NCBI RefSeq assembly: GCF_007565055.1
Contig: NC_044559.1
Coordinates: forward strand, 102,632,759 to 102,696,758
Source of the DNA: Rhinopithecus roxellana
Lineage: Eukaryota; Chordata; Mammalia; Primates; Cercopithecidae
Direction: 5' to 3'
DNA length: 64,000 nucleotides
Positions within the stretch are counted from its first letter, which is position 1, and each line of letters begins with the position of its first letter. Positions 45,537 through 57,107 of this stretch are shown one piece after another. The notes beneath the pieces are model-generated. The model did no database searches. It was given only the letters and a program-made list of their open reading frames with translations, and was not told the DNA's origin. A program made the translations under genes and the position numbers.

Positions 45537-48439
45537 TCACATGGTCACACTAGATATAGCAGACATGATGTTAATGGCTCCTAATATGGCTGTGCAAACT
45601 CCTGTCTTAATTTGGACCTGGATCTTGGTAGTAGAGTTGTACTCAGGTCACCACCACCCTAATAGGATAAATGAAAACCCTACACAGAAGCCCCCTTCTG
45701 TGACTTGACATGAGATTATTTATAGTCACTCCTAATCAGTAGTGTGGTGGTAAATGTTTACCAGCTGACGTGGGTGGTGGTGATGGTGATGCATGGGACA
45801 AGGGTGAAGAAGGGTAACACTGTGTAGTGTTTGCTGATTTCTGTGGGGTAAATACTCCTGCTGTAATTGATATCAAGCACCCAACTTGACAGTCATCAAA
45901 CTTGGAGTTGGGAAGGGATGTGCACAGTTGGCTAGAGCACGGCTGCCAAGCCTCTCCCCAAATATCTGTCTAATGAAACTGAATATGCTTCCCGCTGGCC
46001 AGTCTCTCTCCCCCAAAACAGTTAACACCAGAAGTAAGAATTTTTTCTCACAGTGATTTACTTCCTCTAAGACTCAGTCAGTCATGGTGCAGTGTGGGTT
46101 TAGTTGTCTTTAGCTCAACTACTCTATCTTAGGAAGAAATTAAATAAAGTATTCTCTTCTACTTTTTGACCATTACACACCATTTATGTTCACAATATAT
46201 ACAGAGGCAAAATATACCACCTAAAGCATAACTCTAGTGTGTGTGATCTTCTGCCCCAGATCAATACTAAGGGAGAAAAAACCACCTGCAGATGAAGTCT
46301 CCTTTAGCATCTTCTTTTTCACATCCAGTCTTCCAAAATTATATGAAAAAAACTTTATGGAATATTCTATACAACGTTAAAGACAAAGTATTTAAACCAG
46401 AGAACACTTGTTATGTTCTAGATACCACAGGGAAAACTTTATTGACTTGAATCTCAAGTAATAAACCCTTGATATATGTGGGTTTGCTTTTTCATGTGAA
46501 AATAGAAAACTTATATTTTATGCATCAGTTATAGATATTGTTCTGCAACATTTCCTCTTAAAACAGGATGTGCCTTATGCTAATTTGCCATGAATATTTC
46601 AATATCATTTGGTAAAAGGAGCAGAGATATGACCCATGTCAGAAATACACCTCAACTTTGGGGTTGCCACATTCATCAGTGGTTTCTTTAATTACAGATT
46701 TATGAAGTGAGACCATTCTCAGCAGAACAGAAATTGAATACACCAATCAGAAAGGAGATGCTCATAGCAACCATGGAACACTGAAAATAAATAAATAGAT
46801 AAAGAGCTACCAGCACCAAAACAAAAAAGGCTTCATGGTTTTATCCTATGGAGCTGTGACAAGTTGCTATTCTATCTGAAAAACTGATGGAAACTGAAAT
46901 CAGCAAAAGTGAGCTGGTTATAAAATACCAGCAGACATTTATTGATGGGTGTTACTGGGACACACTCAGTCTTGAAGAGAATAGAAATGCATCAAAGTCC
47001 TACTCCAGGAATTTTTCCTGACCTTTGCTATTTAGGAATTGCCCAACCTCTGTTGTAGGTGTTCATTTATCTTTCCCATTCTCGAGTTAGTTTTATAGCA
47101 CTCTTTTTTGAGTATATAATGTAGTACCCTTTATGTGTATAAGGGAGACTTCTGACAGCTTCATATATACAAGAGATCCTTCCATGGGGAAATGATTTAT
47201 TGTAATGGTCTTTATGTTGTTAGAGTTAGAATTGAGACTATGCTTTTGATCTACTTTGTAGCTCCATTCTGTGAAGAGAATTCTTTCTTCAAATGTCAGA
47301 AATCTTTGCTGTCAGCAAGACCTGCCCCTCCCCAGATTTATTTTTGCTTCAGTGTATTCTATGAGAAGGAGAGAAATAGGCTCATTTTTAATGTCCCTTC
47401 CACCCCCCCCCCCCACCCTCCATTGAATAGTTGTTATTTTTCACTCTGGGATGGTCAGGAATGGGTCAAGTCTTTGTAATTCCTCTTTCCTGGGAGTATA
47501 ACCACGTTCAGGGGAACAGTAGTGATTTTAATGGGGTAGGGGAGTGCATCTCCTCTTAATCTATACAGCCTCATGGCCATTTTAGAGGCAATGTAACAGG
47601 TGATTACTAACTCAGAGGTACTATTTTCCTGTACCTGGAAGGTCACTTTTGCAATACAACAGCATCAAAATGCTTAAAGGGAAGTTAAGGGAAGTGTTGA
47701 ATATGTAACAGATGGGATTCAGAAACTTAAGTGAGCTTCATCTGAAGTACAAAGATTTATAAACTCTGTTTAGTTTTCCGACTCTTCCAGATGATATTGC
47801 AGAGGAACAGAGTGGGGGCTACAGTGAGAGAGGGACCAAGATTTCAGGGAATATATGTAGAAGTAGAGCCTGATTTCTGAATGTATTTAGTTTCTTGCAG
47901 CTGGTTTTGCTAAATCAGCTTCCTTAAGTTGACTGATAAAGCTCATTGCACGAAGTTTCAAAGATGTCTTTTTTTTTTTTTCTGCAGCAGAATGTCCTAA
48001 AGGAAGTTCAACTCAATTGCCTTCCTTTGAAAAGACACTGAACCAAATGATTGTTCGATGGTCCTGGAAAGAAATATTTTTTCTCATTTGAAGTTTCTAC
48101 TTTAGCCTTAAAACCTAGGTTGACAGTATAAGGAATTGCCTACCCTCCTTACTTTCTCCCTGGCTGAGTTATACGGAGTCATTAGGTGCTCATTAGACTA
48201 ACACAAAGGTAGATAGCACCAGCTATGGAATCCATGACTCATTTAAAAATTTCATCAGTTCTCTTTAGCTTTCTGCCTAAGTTGCAGTCTTTTCTTGTGG
48301 CAGGTGGCCGGAAACTCTAAAATATTAGGCATTAAAACTCAGGACTTAAAAAAATTAAAGCTTTTTTTTTAATTTTAAAAAACCAGATATTCTCTGATGT
48401 GAGCAGGTAACCAACTTCTCATCTTTGGCATTTGCCATC
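45537..48439. other. Mostly unique noncoding sequence
   Basis: About 2.9 kb. A run of C (CACCCCCCCCCCCCACCC) lies at 47401-47418. No gene and no repeat that I can name. Confidence 0.45.
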
Positions 48440-48600
48440 ACCCTCCTTAGGATATGACTGAGACTTTTGAACCATATTGCCAGGTAGGTATTACTCTCTT
48501 CTTGCAAGTGAGGAAGCTGAGGCTTGGAGAGTCTGTAAGCAATGGAGCCAAGATTTGGAAGCCTATACTTGACACCAGACTGCCTCCCAGTGATGAACAT
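48440..48600 (-). mobile_element. MIR SINE, reversed
   Basis: GCAAGTGAGGAAGCTGAGGC, GGAGCCAAGATTTGGAAGCC and ACACCAGACTGCCTCCCAG follow the reversed MIR. Confidence 0.75.
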
Positions 48601-49696
48601 GAGAAGTTAAAGCTATGGACCCTGTGAATGTGAGAAGAGGACAGGATTGCTGGCCCATGTGCCCACAGGGGAACCTGGTCAGAGGATCCCACGTCTAGTG
48701 GAGGAATAAAATGGCCATTTATTTCCACCTTGGCTATTTAACTTACTCTGCAGTTCTAGGGCCACAACTATCCCTAGGGGCAGGTGAGAACTAATAAAAT
48801 GTGAGCTTGCAACTGTACCCCATATACTTTTGTCCTAAAGGTCACTTTTCTCTTATGCTATTGTATGTGGATTCTACATCTCTTCCTCCCAAAGCTATGG
48901 CAACAGGAAGGTCTCTGTGGTTGCATGTATTCTCTTCAGAAAAGAGCATATACCTCAATTCATAAATCCTGGATGTTATTTTATGATTTCTAATTTAAGC
49001 AAATATCTTTTACTGGAAAAAACTATTGGAAGTAAGAAAAATAAAAACCTTCTAAGAAAAATTTCAAATAATTTAGGACAAAATTGAAAACAAAGGAAAT
49101 AAGATATTCAATATGTTAAAAATAAAGACCTTTGGTTATGTCATGTGATGAAAACTTTAATTGACTTGCCTTGGGGGTTAGGGGCCTATTTCACACCTCA
49201 TTCCACCACTTAAAGAGTACAGAATAGTCTAGACTTTTTCCGCCATAAACTCCTTTTAGTCCACCCTATTCCCTTTTGGTTTTTCTGATTTGGGGATTTA
49301 CAGCTAATGAATATCAATTGCCATTTGTAGATGTGGCAGATGTGATTATAATGTACTCCGTGAATTAGTTCCATTTGTTTTGCTTAAAAAGCCAATTATG
49401 ATTCTGGAAACTGATTGGAGACGAGAAAAGTAAAAGATTCACGATAAATTGTGGCATACCCCCATTTGGGAAAAGGTGTCTGGTGGTAAGCCACAGGGGA
49501 GAGGTTTAGTTAACATTTTCAATTTTCAATAATAATCAGGGAGAAGTAGTAAACAGCACGTAAATAAAACAGGCAGATGCATCCAAATGGGCTGGTGCTA
49601 ATGAAAGAGGAAGCAATGGAAATGGACGTTATGCAGCTTTTACATTAAGGCAGATAGGAAGCATGTGGGAATATGCTGACTCTTCCTGATATAATA
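48601..49696. other. Unique noncoding sequence
   Basis: Nothing recognised; AT-rich from about 48960. Confidence 0.4.
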
Positions 49697-50085
49697 TTTG
49701 ATTGGTGCTAATTTTTCCTTTTTTTTTTTTTGAGACAGAGTCTGACTCTGTCACCCAAGCTGGAGTGCAGTGGTGCAATCTTGGCTCAGTGTAATCTCCG
49801 CCTCCAGGGTTCAAGTTATTCTCTTGCCTCAGCCTCCTGAGTAGCTGGGATTATAGGCATACACCACCATGCCCAGTTAATTTTTTTGTATTTTTAGTAG
49901 AGGCAGGGTTTTGCCATGTTGGCCAGGCTGGTTTCAAACTCCTGACCTCAGGTGATCTGCTCTCCACGGCTTCCCAAAATGCTGGGATTACAGGTATGAG
50001 CCACCATGCCCGGCTGATTGGTGCAAAATTAATTGCAGTTTTGCCATTACTTTAAATGTCATTAAAAGTACTAACCTAACCTAAT
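49697..50085. mobile_element. MADE1 mariner MITE, split by an Alu
   Basis: TTGATTGGTGC at 49698-49708 and, after the Alu, GATTGGTGCAAAATTAATTG, GCAGTTTTGCCATTACTTTA, then a right end ACTAACCTAA near 50070-50080 follow the roughly 80-bp palindromic MADE1. The MADE1 family is the source of many primate miR-548 hairpins; here the Alu lies in the left terminal repeat. Confidence 0.8.
49709..50014 (-). mobile_element. Alu, reversed
   Basis: T-tail at about 49715-49731, then a complete reversed Alu. The target-site duplication TGATTGGTGC lies at 49699-49708 and 50015-50024, within MADE1. Diverged, AluS/J age. Confidence 0.93.
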
Positions 50086-50199
50086 ACTAATTTTCTCTTT
50101 CCCAGAACAACTATCTAATGTTATCACTTACGTCATTATTTCCTCAGTCACCCAGCTCAAATCCTGGAAGTTATCTTTAATTATTTTCCTTTATCTATA

Positions 50200-50405
50200 T
50201 TCTAAAACTAAGTAGCACTTATTTCACATTTACTATATGAAAGACACTATGCTAAACAGTTTACATGTAGTATCTCATTTAATCCTCAGAAAAATTCTTT
50301 AATGTAAGTATTGGTTATTTACATTTTGCAGATGAGAAAACAAGACATTTTGAGGGATTTAATAACTTGGCCAAGACCTGATAGTTAATATAAACTAGTT
50401 CTCTG
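50200..50405 (-). mobile_element. MIR SINE, reversed
   Basis: ACACTATGCTAAACAGTTTA, TCTCATTTAATCCTCAGAAA and TTGCAGATGAGAAAACAAGA follow the reversed MIR. Confidence 0.8.
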
Positions 50406-50920
50406 TATACTTAGTGTGCTGTCACCATGTGTAGTGATTCTTCCTTGGTGTGACCTCTTTCAATCTTTCATTATTCTCCATTGGCTCATCACCCGCTGCA
50501 GTCATTTCATAACTTCTATTCCTATCATGAGTCTATCTCGGCAGTGTGCATTGGCCATATGGGAAAAACTACTTCAACTGTGTAAGTCCTATAGCTCCTA
50601 TGATCAAAAAGATTTACTTACTCCCCAGTGTTTACATACCACAACTAATTATAGTCCCGTAACTTTTAAATAGTGTTTCCCTATTTATTATCAACTTGTT
50701 CTAGAAAAGATTAGTCTTTTTAACATAAATAATAAGTCAAGATAAAACTAAGTACAAAATACATAAATGAAGAAATGAACACAGAAGAAACTGATCATAT
50801 GAAAAAAAACCCATAAAGGCAGAAATGAATTTAGGGTACAAAAATTTATAAGACCCTGAATGTTTACCGCCAAATTTAGAGTGGCCCTCATACATTTGTG
50901 TGAAGAATTGACACGCAGTT
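50406..50920. other. Unique noncoding sequence
   Basis: Holds an 85-codon ORF (50416-50673) without known motif. Confidence 0.4.
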
Positions 50921-51167
50921 TGTAGCATCATTCTTTTTTTTTTTTTAGATTTTAACTTTTTATTTTTTTTTAATACTTTAAGTTCTAGGGTACATGCACA
51001 CAATGTGCATGTACATATGTATACATGTGCCATGTTGGTGTGCTGCACCCATTAACTCGTCATTTACATTAGGTATATCTCCTAATGCTATCCCTCCCCC
51101 CACCCCCTCCCCACAATAGGACCCAGTGTGTGATGCTCTGCTTCCTGTGTCCAAGTGATCTCATTGT

Positions 51168-54100
51168 TCAATTCCCACCTATGAGTGAGAACATGCCATA
51201 TTTGGTTTTCTGTTCTTGCAATAGTTTGCTGAGAATGATGGTTTCCAGCTGCATCCATGTCCCTACAAAGGACACAAACTCATCCTTTTCTATGGCTGCG
51301 TAGTATTCCATGGTGTATATGTGCCACATTTTCTTAATCCAGTGTGTCACTGATGGACATTTGGGTTAATTCCAAGTCTTTGCTATTGTGAATGGTGCCG
51401 CAATAAACATACGTGTGCATGTGTCTTTACAGCAGCATGACTTATAATCCTCTGGGTATATCCCTAGTAATGGGATGGCTGGGTCAAATGGTATTTCTAG
51501 TTCTAGATTCTTGAGGAATTGCCACACTGTTTTCTACAATGGTTGAATTAGTTTACAGTCCCACCAACAGTGTAAAAGTATTCCTATTTCTCCACATCCT
51601 CTCCAGCACCTGTTGTTTCCTGATTTTTTAATGATTGCCATTCTAACTGGTGTGAGATGGTATCTCATTGTGGTTTTGATTTGCATTTCTCTGATGGCGA
51701 GTGATGATGAGCATTTTTTCATGTGTCTGTTGGCTGCATGAATGTCTTCTTTTGAGAAGTGTCTGTTCATATCCTTTGCCCACTTTTTGATGGTTTTTTT
51801 TTTCTTGTAAATTTGACTGAGTTCTTTATAGGTTCTGGATATTAGCCCTTTGTCAGATGAGTAAATTGCAAAAATTTTCTCCCATTCTGTAGGTTGCCTA
51901 TTTACTCTGATGGTAGTTTCTTTTGCTGTGCAGAAACTCTTTAGTTTAATTAGATCCCATTTGTCAATTTTGGTTTTTGTTGCCATTGCTTTTGGTGTTT
52001 TAGACATAAGTCCTTGCCCATGCCTATGTCCTGAATGGTATTACCTTGGTTTTCTTCTAGGGTTTTTATGGTTTTAAGTCTAACATTTAAGTCTCTAATC
52101 CACCTTGAATTAATTTTCGTATAAGGAGTAAGGAAAGGATCCAGTTTCAGCTTTCTACTTAGCAAATTTTCCCAGCACCATTTATTAAATAGGGAATCCT
52201 TTTCCCATTTCTTGTTTTTGTCAGGTTTGTCAAAGATCTGATGGCTGTAGATGTGTAGTATTATTTCTGAGGGCTCTGTTCTGTTCCATTGGTCTATATC
52301 TCTGTTTTGGTACCAGTACCATGCTGTTTTGGTTACTGTAGCCTTGTAATATAGTTTGAATTCAGGTAGCGTGATGCCTCCAGCTTTGTTCTTTTGGCTT
52401 AGGATTGTCTTGGCAATGTGGGGTCTTTTTTGGTTCCATATGAACTTTAAAGTAGTTTTTTCCAATTCTGTGAAGAAAGTCATTGGTAGTTTGATGGGGA
52501 TGGCATTGAATCTATAGATTACCTTGGGCAGTATGGCCATTTTCACGATACTGATTCTTCCTATCCATGAGCGTGGAATGTTCTTCCATTTTTTTGTGTC
52601 CTCTTTTATTTTGTTGAGCAGTGGTTTGTAATTCTCCTTGAAGAGGTCCTTCATATCCCTTGTAAGTTGGATTCCTAGGTATTTTATTCTCTTTGAAGCA
52701 ATTGTGAATGGGAGTTCACTCATGATTTGGCTCTCTGTCTGTTATTGGTATATAAGAGTGCTTGTGATTTTTGCACATTGATTTTGTATCCTGAGACTTC
52801 GCTGAAGTTGCTTATCAGCTTGAAGAGATTTTGGGCTGAGATGATGGGGTTTTCTAAATAACAATCATGTCATCTGCAAACAGGGACAATTTGACTTCTT
52901 CTTTTCCTAACTGAATACCCATTATTTCTTTCTCTTGCCTGATTGCCCTAGCCAGAACTTCCAACACTATGTTGAATAGGAGTGGTGAGAGAGGGCATCC
53001 CTGTCTTGGGCCAGTTTTCAAAGGGAATGCTTCCAGTTTTTGCCCATTCAGTATGATATTTGCTGTGGGTTTGTCATAAATAGCTCTTATTCTTTTGAGA
53101 TACGTTCCATCAATACCGAATTTATGGAGAGTTTTTAGCATGAAGGGCTGTTGAATTTTGTCGAAGGCCTTTTCTGCATCTATTGAGATAATCATGTGGT
53201 TTTTGTCTTTGGTTCTGTTTATATGCTGGATTACGTTTATTGATTTGCATATGTTGAACCAGCCTTGCATCCCAGGGATGAAGCCCACTTGATCATGGTG
53301 GGTAAGCTTTTTGATGTGCTGCTGTATTCGGTTTGCCAGTATTTTATTGAGGATTTTTGCATCGATGTTCATCGGGGATATTGGTCTAAAATTCTCTTTC
53401 TTTGTTGTGTCTCTGTCAGGCTTTGATATCAGGATGATATTGGCCTCGTAAAATGAGTTAGGGAGGATTCCCTCTTTTTCTATTGATTGGAATAGTTTCA
53501 GAAGGAATGGTACCAGCTCCTCCTTGTACCTCTGGTAGAATTCAGCTGTGAATCCATCTGGTCCTGGACTTTTTTTGGTTGGTATGCTATTAATTATTGC
53601 CTCAATTTCAGAGCCTGCTATTGGTCTGTTCAGGGATTCAACTTCTTCCTGGTTTAGTCTTAGGAGAGTGTAAGTGTCCAGGAAATTATCCATTTCTTCT
53701 AGGTTTTCTAGTTTATTTGCGTAGAGGTGTATATAGTATTTTTTGATGGTAGTTTGTGTTTCTGTGGGGTCGGTGATGATATCCCCTTTATCATATTTTG
53801 TTGTGTCTATTTGATTCTTCTCTCTTTTCTTCTTTATTAGTCTTGTTAGCGGTCTATCAATTTTGTTGATCTTTTCAAAAAACCAACTCCTGGATTCATT
53901 GATTTTTTGGAGGGTTTTTTGTATCTCTATCTCCTTCAGTTCTCCTCTGATCTTACTTATTTCTAGCCTTCTGCTAGCTTTTGAATGTGTTTGCTCTTGC
54001 TTCTCTAGTTCTTTTAATTGTGATGTTAGGGTGTCCATTTTAGATCTTTCCTGCTTTCTCTTGTGGCCATTTAGTGCTATAAATTTCCCTCTGCACACTG

Positions 54101-54977
54101 CTTTAAATGTGTCCCAGAGATTCTGGTATGTTGTATCTTTGTTCTCATTGCTTTCAAAGAACATCTTTATTTCTGCCTTCATTTTGTTATGTACCCAGTA
54201 GTCATTCAGGAGCAGGTTGTTCAGTTTCCATGTAGTTGAGTGGTTTTGATTGAATTTCTTAGTCCTGAGTTCTAGTTTGATTGCACTGTGGTCTGAGAGA
54301 CAGTTTGTTATAATTTCTGTTCTTATACATTTGCTGAGGAGTGCTTTACTTACAACTATGTGGTCAATTTTGGAATAAGTGCGATGTGGTGCTGAGACGA
54401 ATGTATATTCTGTTGATTTGGGGTGGAGAGTTCTGTACATGACGATTAGGTCCGCTTGGTGCAGAGTTGAGTTCAATTCCTGGATATCCTTGTTAGCTTT
54501 CTGTCTCGTTGATCTGTCTAATGTTGACAGTGGGGTGTTAAATTCTCCCATTATTATTGTATGGGAGTCTAAGTCTCTTTGTAAGTCTCTAAGGACTTGC
54601 TTTATGAATCTGACTGCTCCTATATTGGGTGCATATATATTTAGGATAGTTAGCTCTTCCTGATGAATTGATCCCTTTACCATTATGTAATGGCCTTCTT
54701 TGTCTCTTTTGATCTTTGATGGTTTAAAGTCTGTTTTATCAGAGACTAGGATTGCAACCCCTGCTTTTTTTTGTTTTCCATTTGCTTGGTAGATCTTCCT
54801 CCATCCCTTTATTTTGAGCCTGTGTGTGTCTCTGCATGTGAGATGGGTCTCCTGAATACAGTAGACTGATGGGTCTTGACTCTTTATCCAGTTTGCCAGT
54901 CTGTGTCTTTTAATTGGAGCATTTAGTCCATTTACATTTAAGGTTAATATTGTTATGTGTGAACTTGATTCTGTCAT
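51168..54977 (-). pseudogene. L1 ORF2, multiply broken
   Basis: The first frame of 707 codons (54977-52854) keeps the endonuclease landmarks IQETHL, GEFNTP (Asp of the usual GDFNTP is Glu here, a catalytic-site change), KIDHI and SDHSA, and the RT core LSLFADDM, then stops. The cause is a 2-base loss relative to the younger copy at about 52859-52861. A second frame (52723-51950) covers the RT thumb region. A third (52007-51534) holds CWRGCGEIGILLHCWWDC and ends at a Trp-to-stop change (TAG). A last piece (51350-51168) ends FSLIGGN. Overall length is 18 bp less than 1,276 codons. Not functional. Confidence 0.92.
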
Positions 54978-55040
54978 TATGATATTAGCTGGTTACTTTG
55001 CTCGCTAGTTGATGCAGTTTCTTCCTAGCATCGATGGACT

Positions 55041-56057
55041 TTACATTTTGACATGTTTTTGCAATGGCTTGTACCTGCTGTTCCTTTCTATGTTTAGTGC
55101 TTCCTTCAGGATCTCTTGTAGGGCAGGCCTGGTGGTGACAAAATCTCTAAGCATTTACTTGTCTGTAAAGGGTTTTGTTTCTCCTTCACTTATGAAACTT
55201 AGTTTGGCTGGATATGAAATTCTAGGTTGAAAATTCTTTTCTTTAAGAATGTTGAATATTGGCCCTCACTTTCTTCTGGCTTGTAGAGTTTCTGCTGAGA
55301 GATCTGCTGTTAGTCTGATGGGCTTCCCTTTGTGTGTAAGCCGACCTTTCTCTCTGGCTGGCTTTAACAGTTTTTCCTTCATTTCAACTTTGGTGAATCT
55401 GACAATTATGTGTCTTGGAGTTGCTCTTCTCGAGGAGTATCTTTGTGGCGTCCTCTGTATTTCCTGAATTGGATGTTGGCCTGCCTTACTAGGTTGGGGA
55501 AGTTCTCCTGGATGATATCCTGAAGAGTGTTTTCCAACTTGGTTCCATTTTCCCCATCACTTTCAGGCACACCAATCCGATGTAGATTTGGTCTTTTCAC
55601 ATAATCCCATACTTCTTGGAGGCTTTGTTCATTTCTTTTTACTCTTTGTTCTCTACACTTCTCTTCTCACTTTATATCATTCATTTGATCTTCAATCGGT
55701 GATACTCTTCCTTCCAGTTGATTGAGTCGGTTACTGAAGCTGGTGCATTTGTCACATATTTCTCGTGTTATGATTTTCATCTCTATCAGTTCTTTTAAGG
55801 TCTTCTCTGCATTGATTATTCTAGTTATCCATTCATCAATTCTTTTTTTCAAGGTTTTTAGTTTCTTTGAGCTGGTTACATAGTTCCTCCTTTAGCTCTG
55901 AGAAGTTTGATCGACTGAAGCCTTCTTCTCTCAGCTCGTCAAAATCATTCTCCGTCCAGCTTTGTTCCGTTGCTGGCGATGAGGTGCGTTCCTTTGGAGG
56001 GGGAGATGTGCTCTGGTGTTTTGAATTTCCAGGTTTTCTGCACTGCTTTTTCCCCAT
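55041..56057 (-). pseudogene. L1 ORF1, broken
   Basis: ORF1p is the trimeric RNA-binding protein of L1. From the Met at 56057 the frame reads 73 codons and stops at an extra A in an A-run (near 55845). The coiled-coil part then continues in another frame (55852-55667) to an Arg-to-stop change (TGA). The RRM region (55600 on, with VPESDGENGTKLENTL) shifts frame at about 55460 after a one-base loss. The distance from Met to the final TAA (55043-55041) is exactly 338 codons plus stop, so gains and losses cancel. Confidence 0.9.
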
Positions 56058-57092
56058 CTTCGTGGTTTTATCTTCCTTTGGTCTTTGATGATGGTGACGT
56101 ACTGATGGGGTTTTGGTGTGGGTGTCCTTTCTGTTTGTTAGTTTTCCTTCTAACAGTCAGGACCCTCAGCTGTAGGTCTGTTGGAGTTTGCTGGAGGTCC
56201 ACTCCAGACCCTGTTTGCCTGGGTATCAGCAGCAGAGGCTGCAGAAGATAGAATATTGCTGCACAGTGAGTGTTGCCATCTGATTCTTGCTCTGGAAGCT
56301 TTGTCTCAGGGGTGTACCCTGCCATGTGAGGTGTGAGGTGTCGGTCTGCACCTGGTGGGGGATGTCTCCCAGTTAGGCTACTCAGGGGTCAGGGACCCAC
56401 TTGAGCAGGCAGTCTGTCTGTTCTCAGATCTCAGCCTCCGTGCTGGGAGATCCACTGCTGTCTTCAAAGCTATCAGACAGGGGCATTTACCTCTGTTGAA
56501 GTTTCTGCTGCTTTTTGTTTAGCTATGTCCTGTCCCCAGAGGAGGAGTCTACAGAGGCAGGCCAGCCTCGTTGAGCTGTGGTGGGCTCCACCCAATTCGA
56601 GCTTCCCAGTGATTTTGTTTACCCACTTAAGCCTCAGCAATGGCGGGCACCCCTCCCCCAGCGTCGCTGCCGCCTTGCAGTTAGATCTCAGACTGCTTTG
56701 CTAGCAATGAGGGAGGCTCCATGGGCATGGGACCCTCCGGGCCAGGTGTGGGATATAATCTTCTGATGTGCCATTTGCTAAGACCCTTGGTAAAGCGCAG
56801 TATTAGGGTGGGAGTTACCTGATTTTCCAGGTGTTGTGTGTCTCAGTTTCCCTTGGCTATGAAAAGTGATTCCCTTCCCCCTTGCGCTTCCCAGGTGAGG
56901 TGATGCCTCGCTCTGCTTCAGCTCTCGCTGGTCGGACTGCACCAGCTGACCAGCACCGATTGTCCGGCACTCCCCAGTGGGATGAACCTGGTACCTCAGC
57001 TGAAAATGCAGAAATCACCCGTCTTCTGTGTCACTCACGCTGGGAGCTGGAGGCTGGAGCTGTTCCTATTCGGCCATCTTGGGCGCGCTCCC
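56058..57092 (-). promoter_or_regulatory. L1 5' UTR with YY1 site
   Basis: About 1,035 bp of CpG-containing promoter region. The start in sense is GGGAGCGCGCCCAAGATGGC, and the YY1 core lies at plus-strand 57071-57080 (CGGCCATCTT). L1 5' UTRs drive sense transcription and, in known primate copies, antisense transcription outward, here rightward into 57.1 kb. Whether this copy is active cannot be told from sequence. Confidence 0.85.
56640..56684 (+). pseudogene. L1 antisense ORF0 remnant
   Basis: On the antisense side of the 5' UTR, an ATG at 56640 opens MAGTPPPASLPPCS and then a TAG stop at 56682-56684. The sequence corresponds to the start of the ORF0 reading frame known from human L1 (about 70 codons); here it ends after 14 codons. 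A different frame through the same region (56578-56766, 62 codons) is incidental. Confidence 0.6.
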
Positions 57093-57107
57093 TGTAGCAT
57101 CATTCTT

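Larger units (their letters stand above)
50936..57092 (-). mobile_element. Full-length L1, defective
   Basis: A 6.16-kb minus-strand L1 with a 15-bp target-site duplication, TGTAGCATCATTCTT, at 50921-50935 and 57093-57107. In L1 sense: 5' UTR (57092-56058), ORF1 (56057-55041), a 63-bp spacer (matching the usual spacing) and ORF2 (54977-51168). A 3' UTR follows, with an A-rich tail at the left end. Both ORFs are broken in several places, so it is older or longer inactive than the copy at 32.5 kb, although the two are close relatives in the same orientation. Confidence 0.95.
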
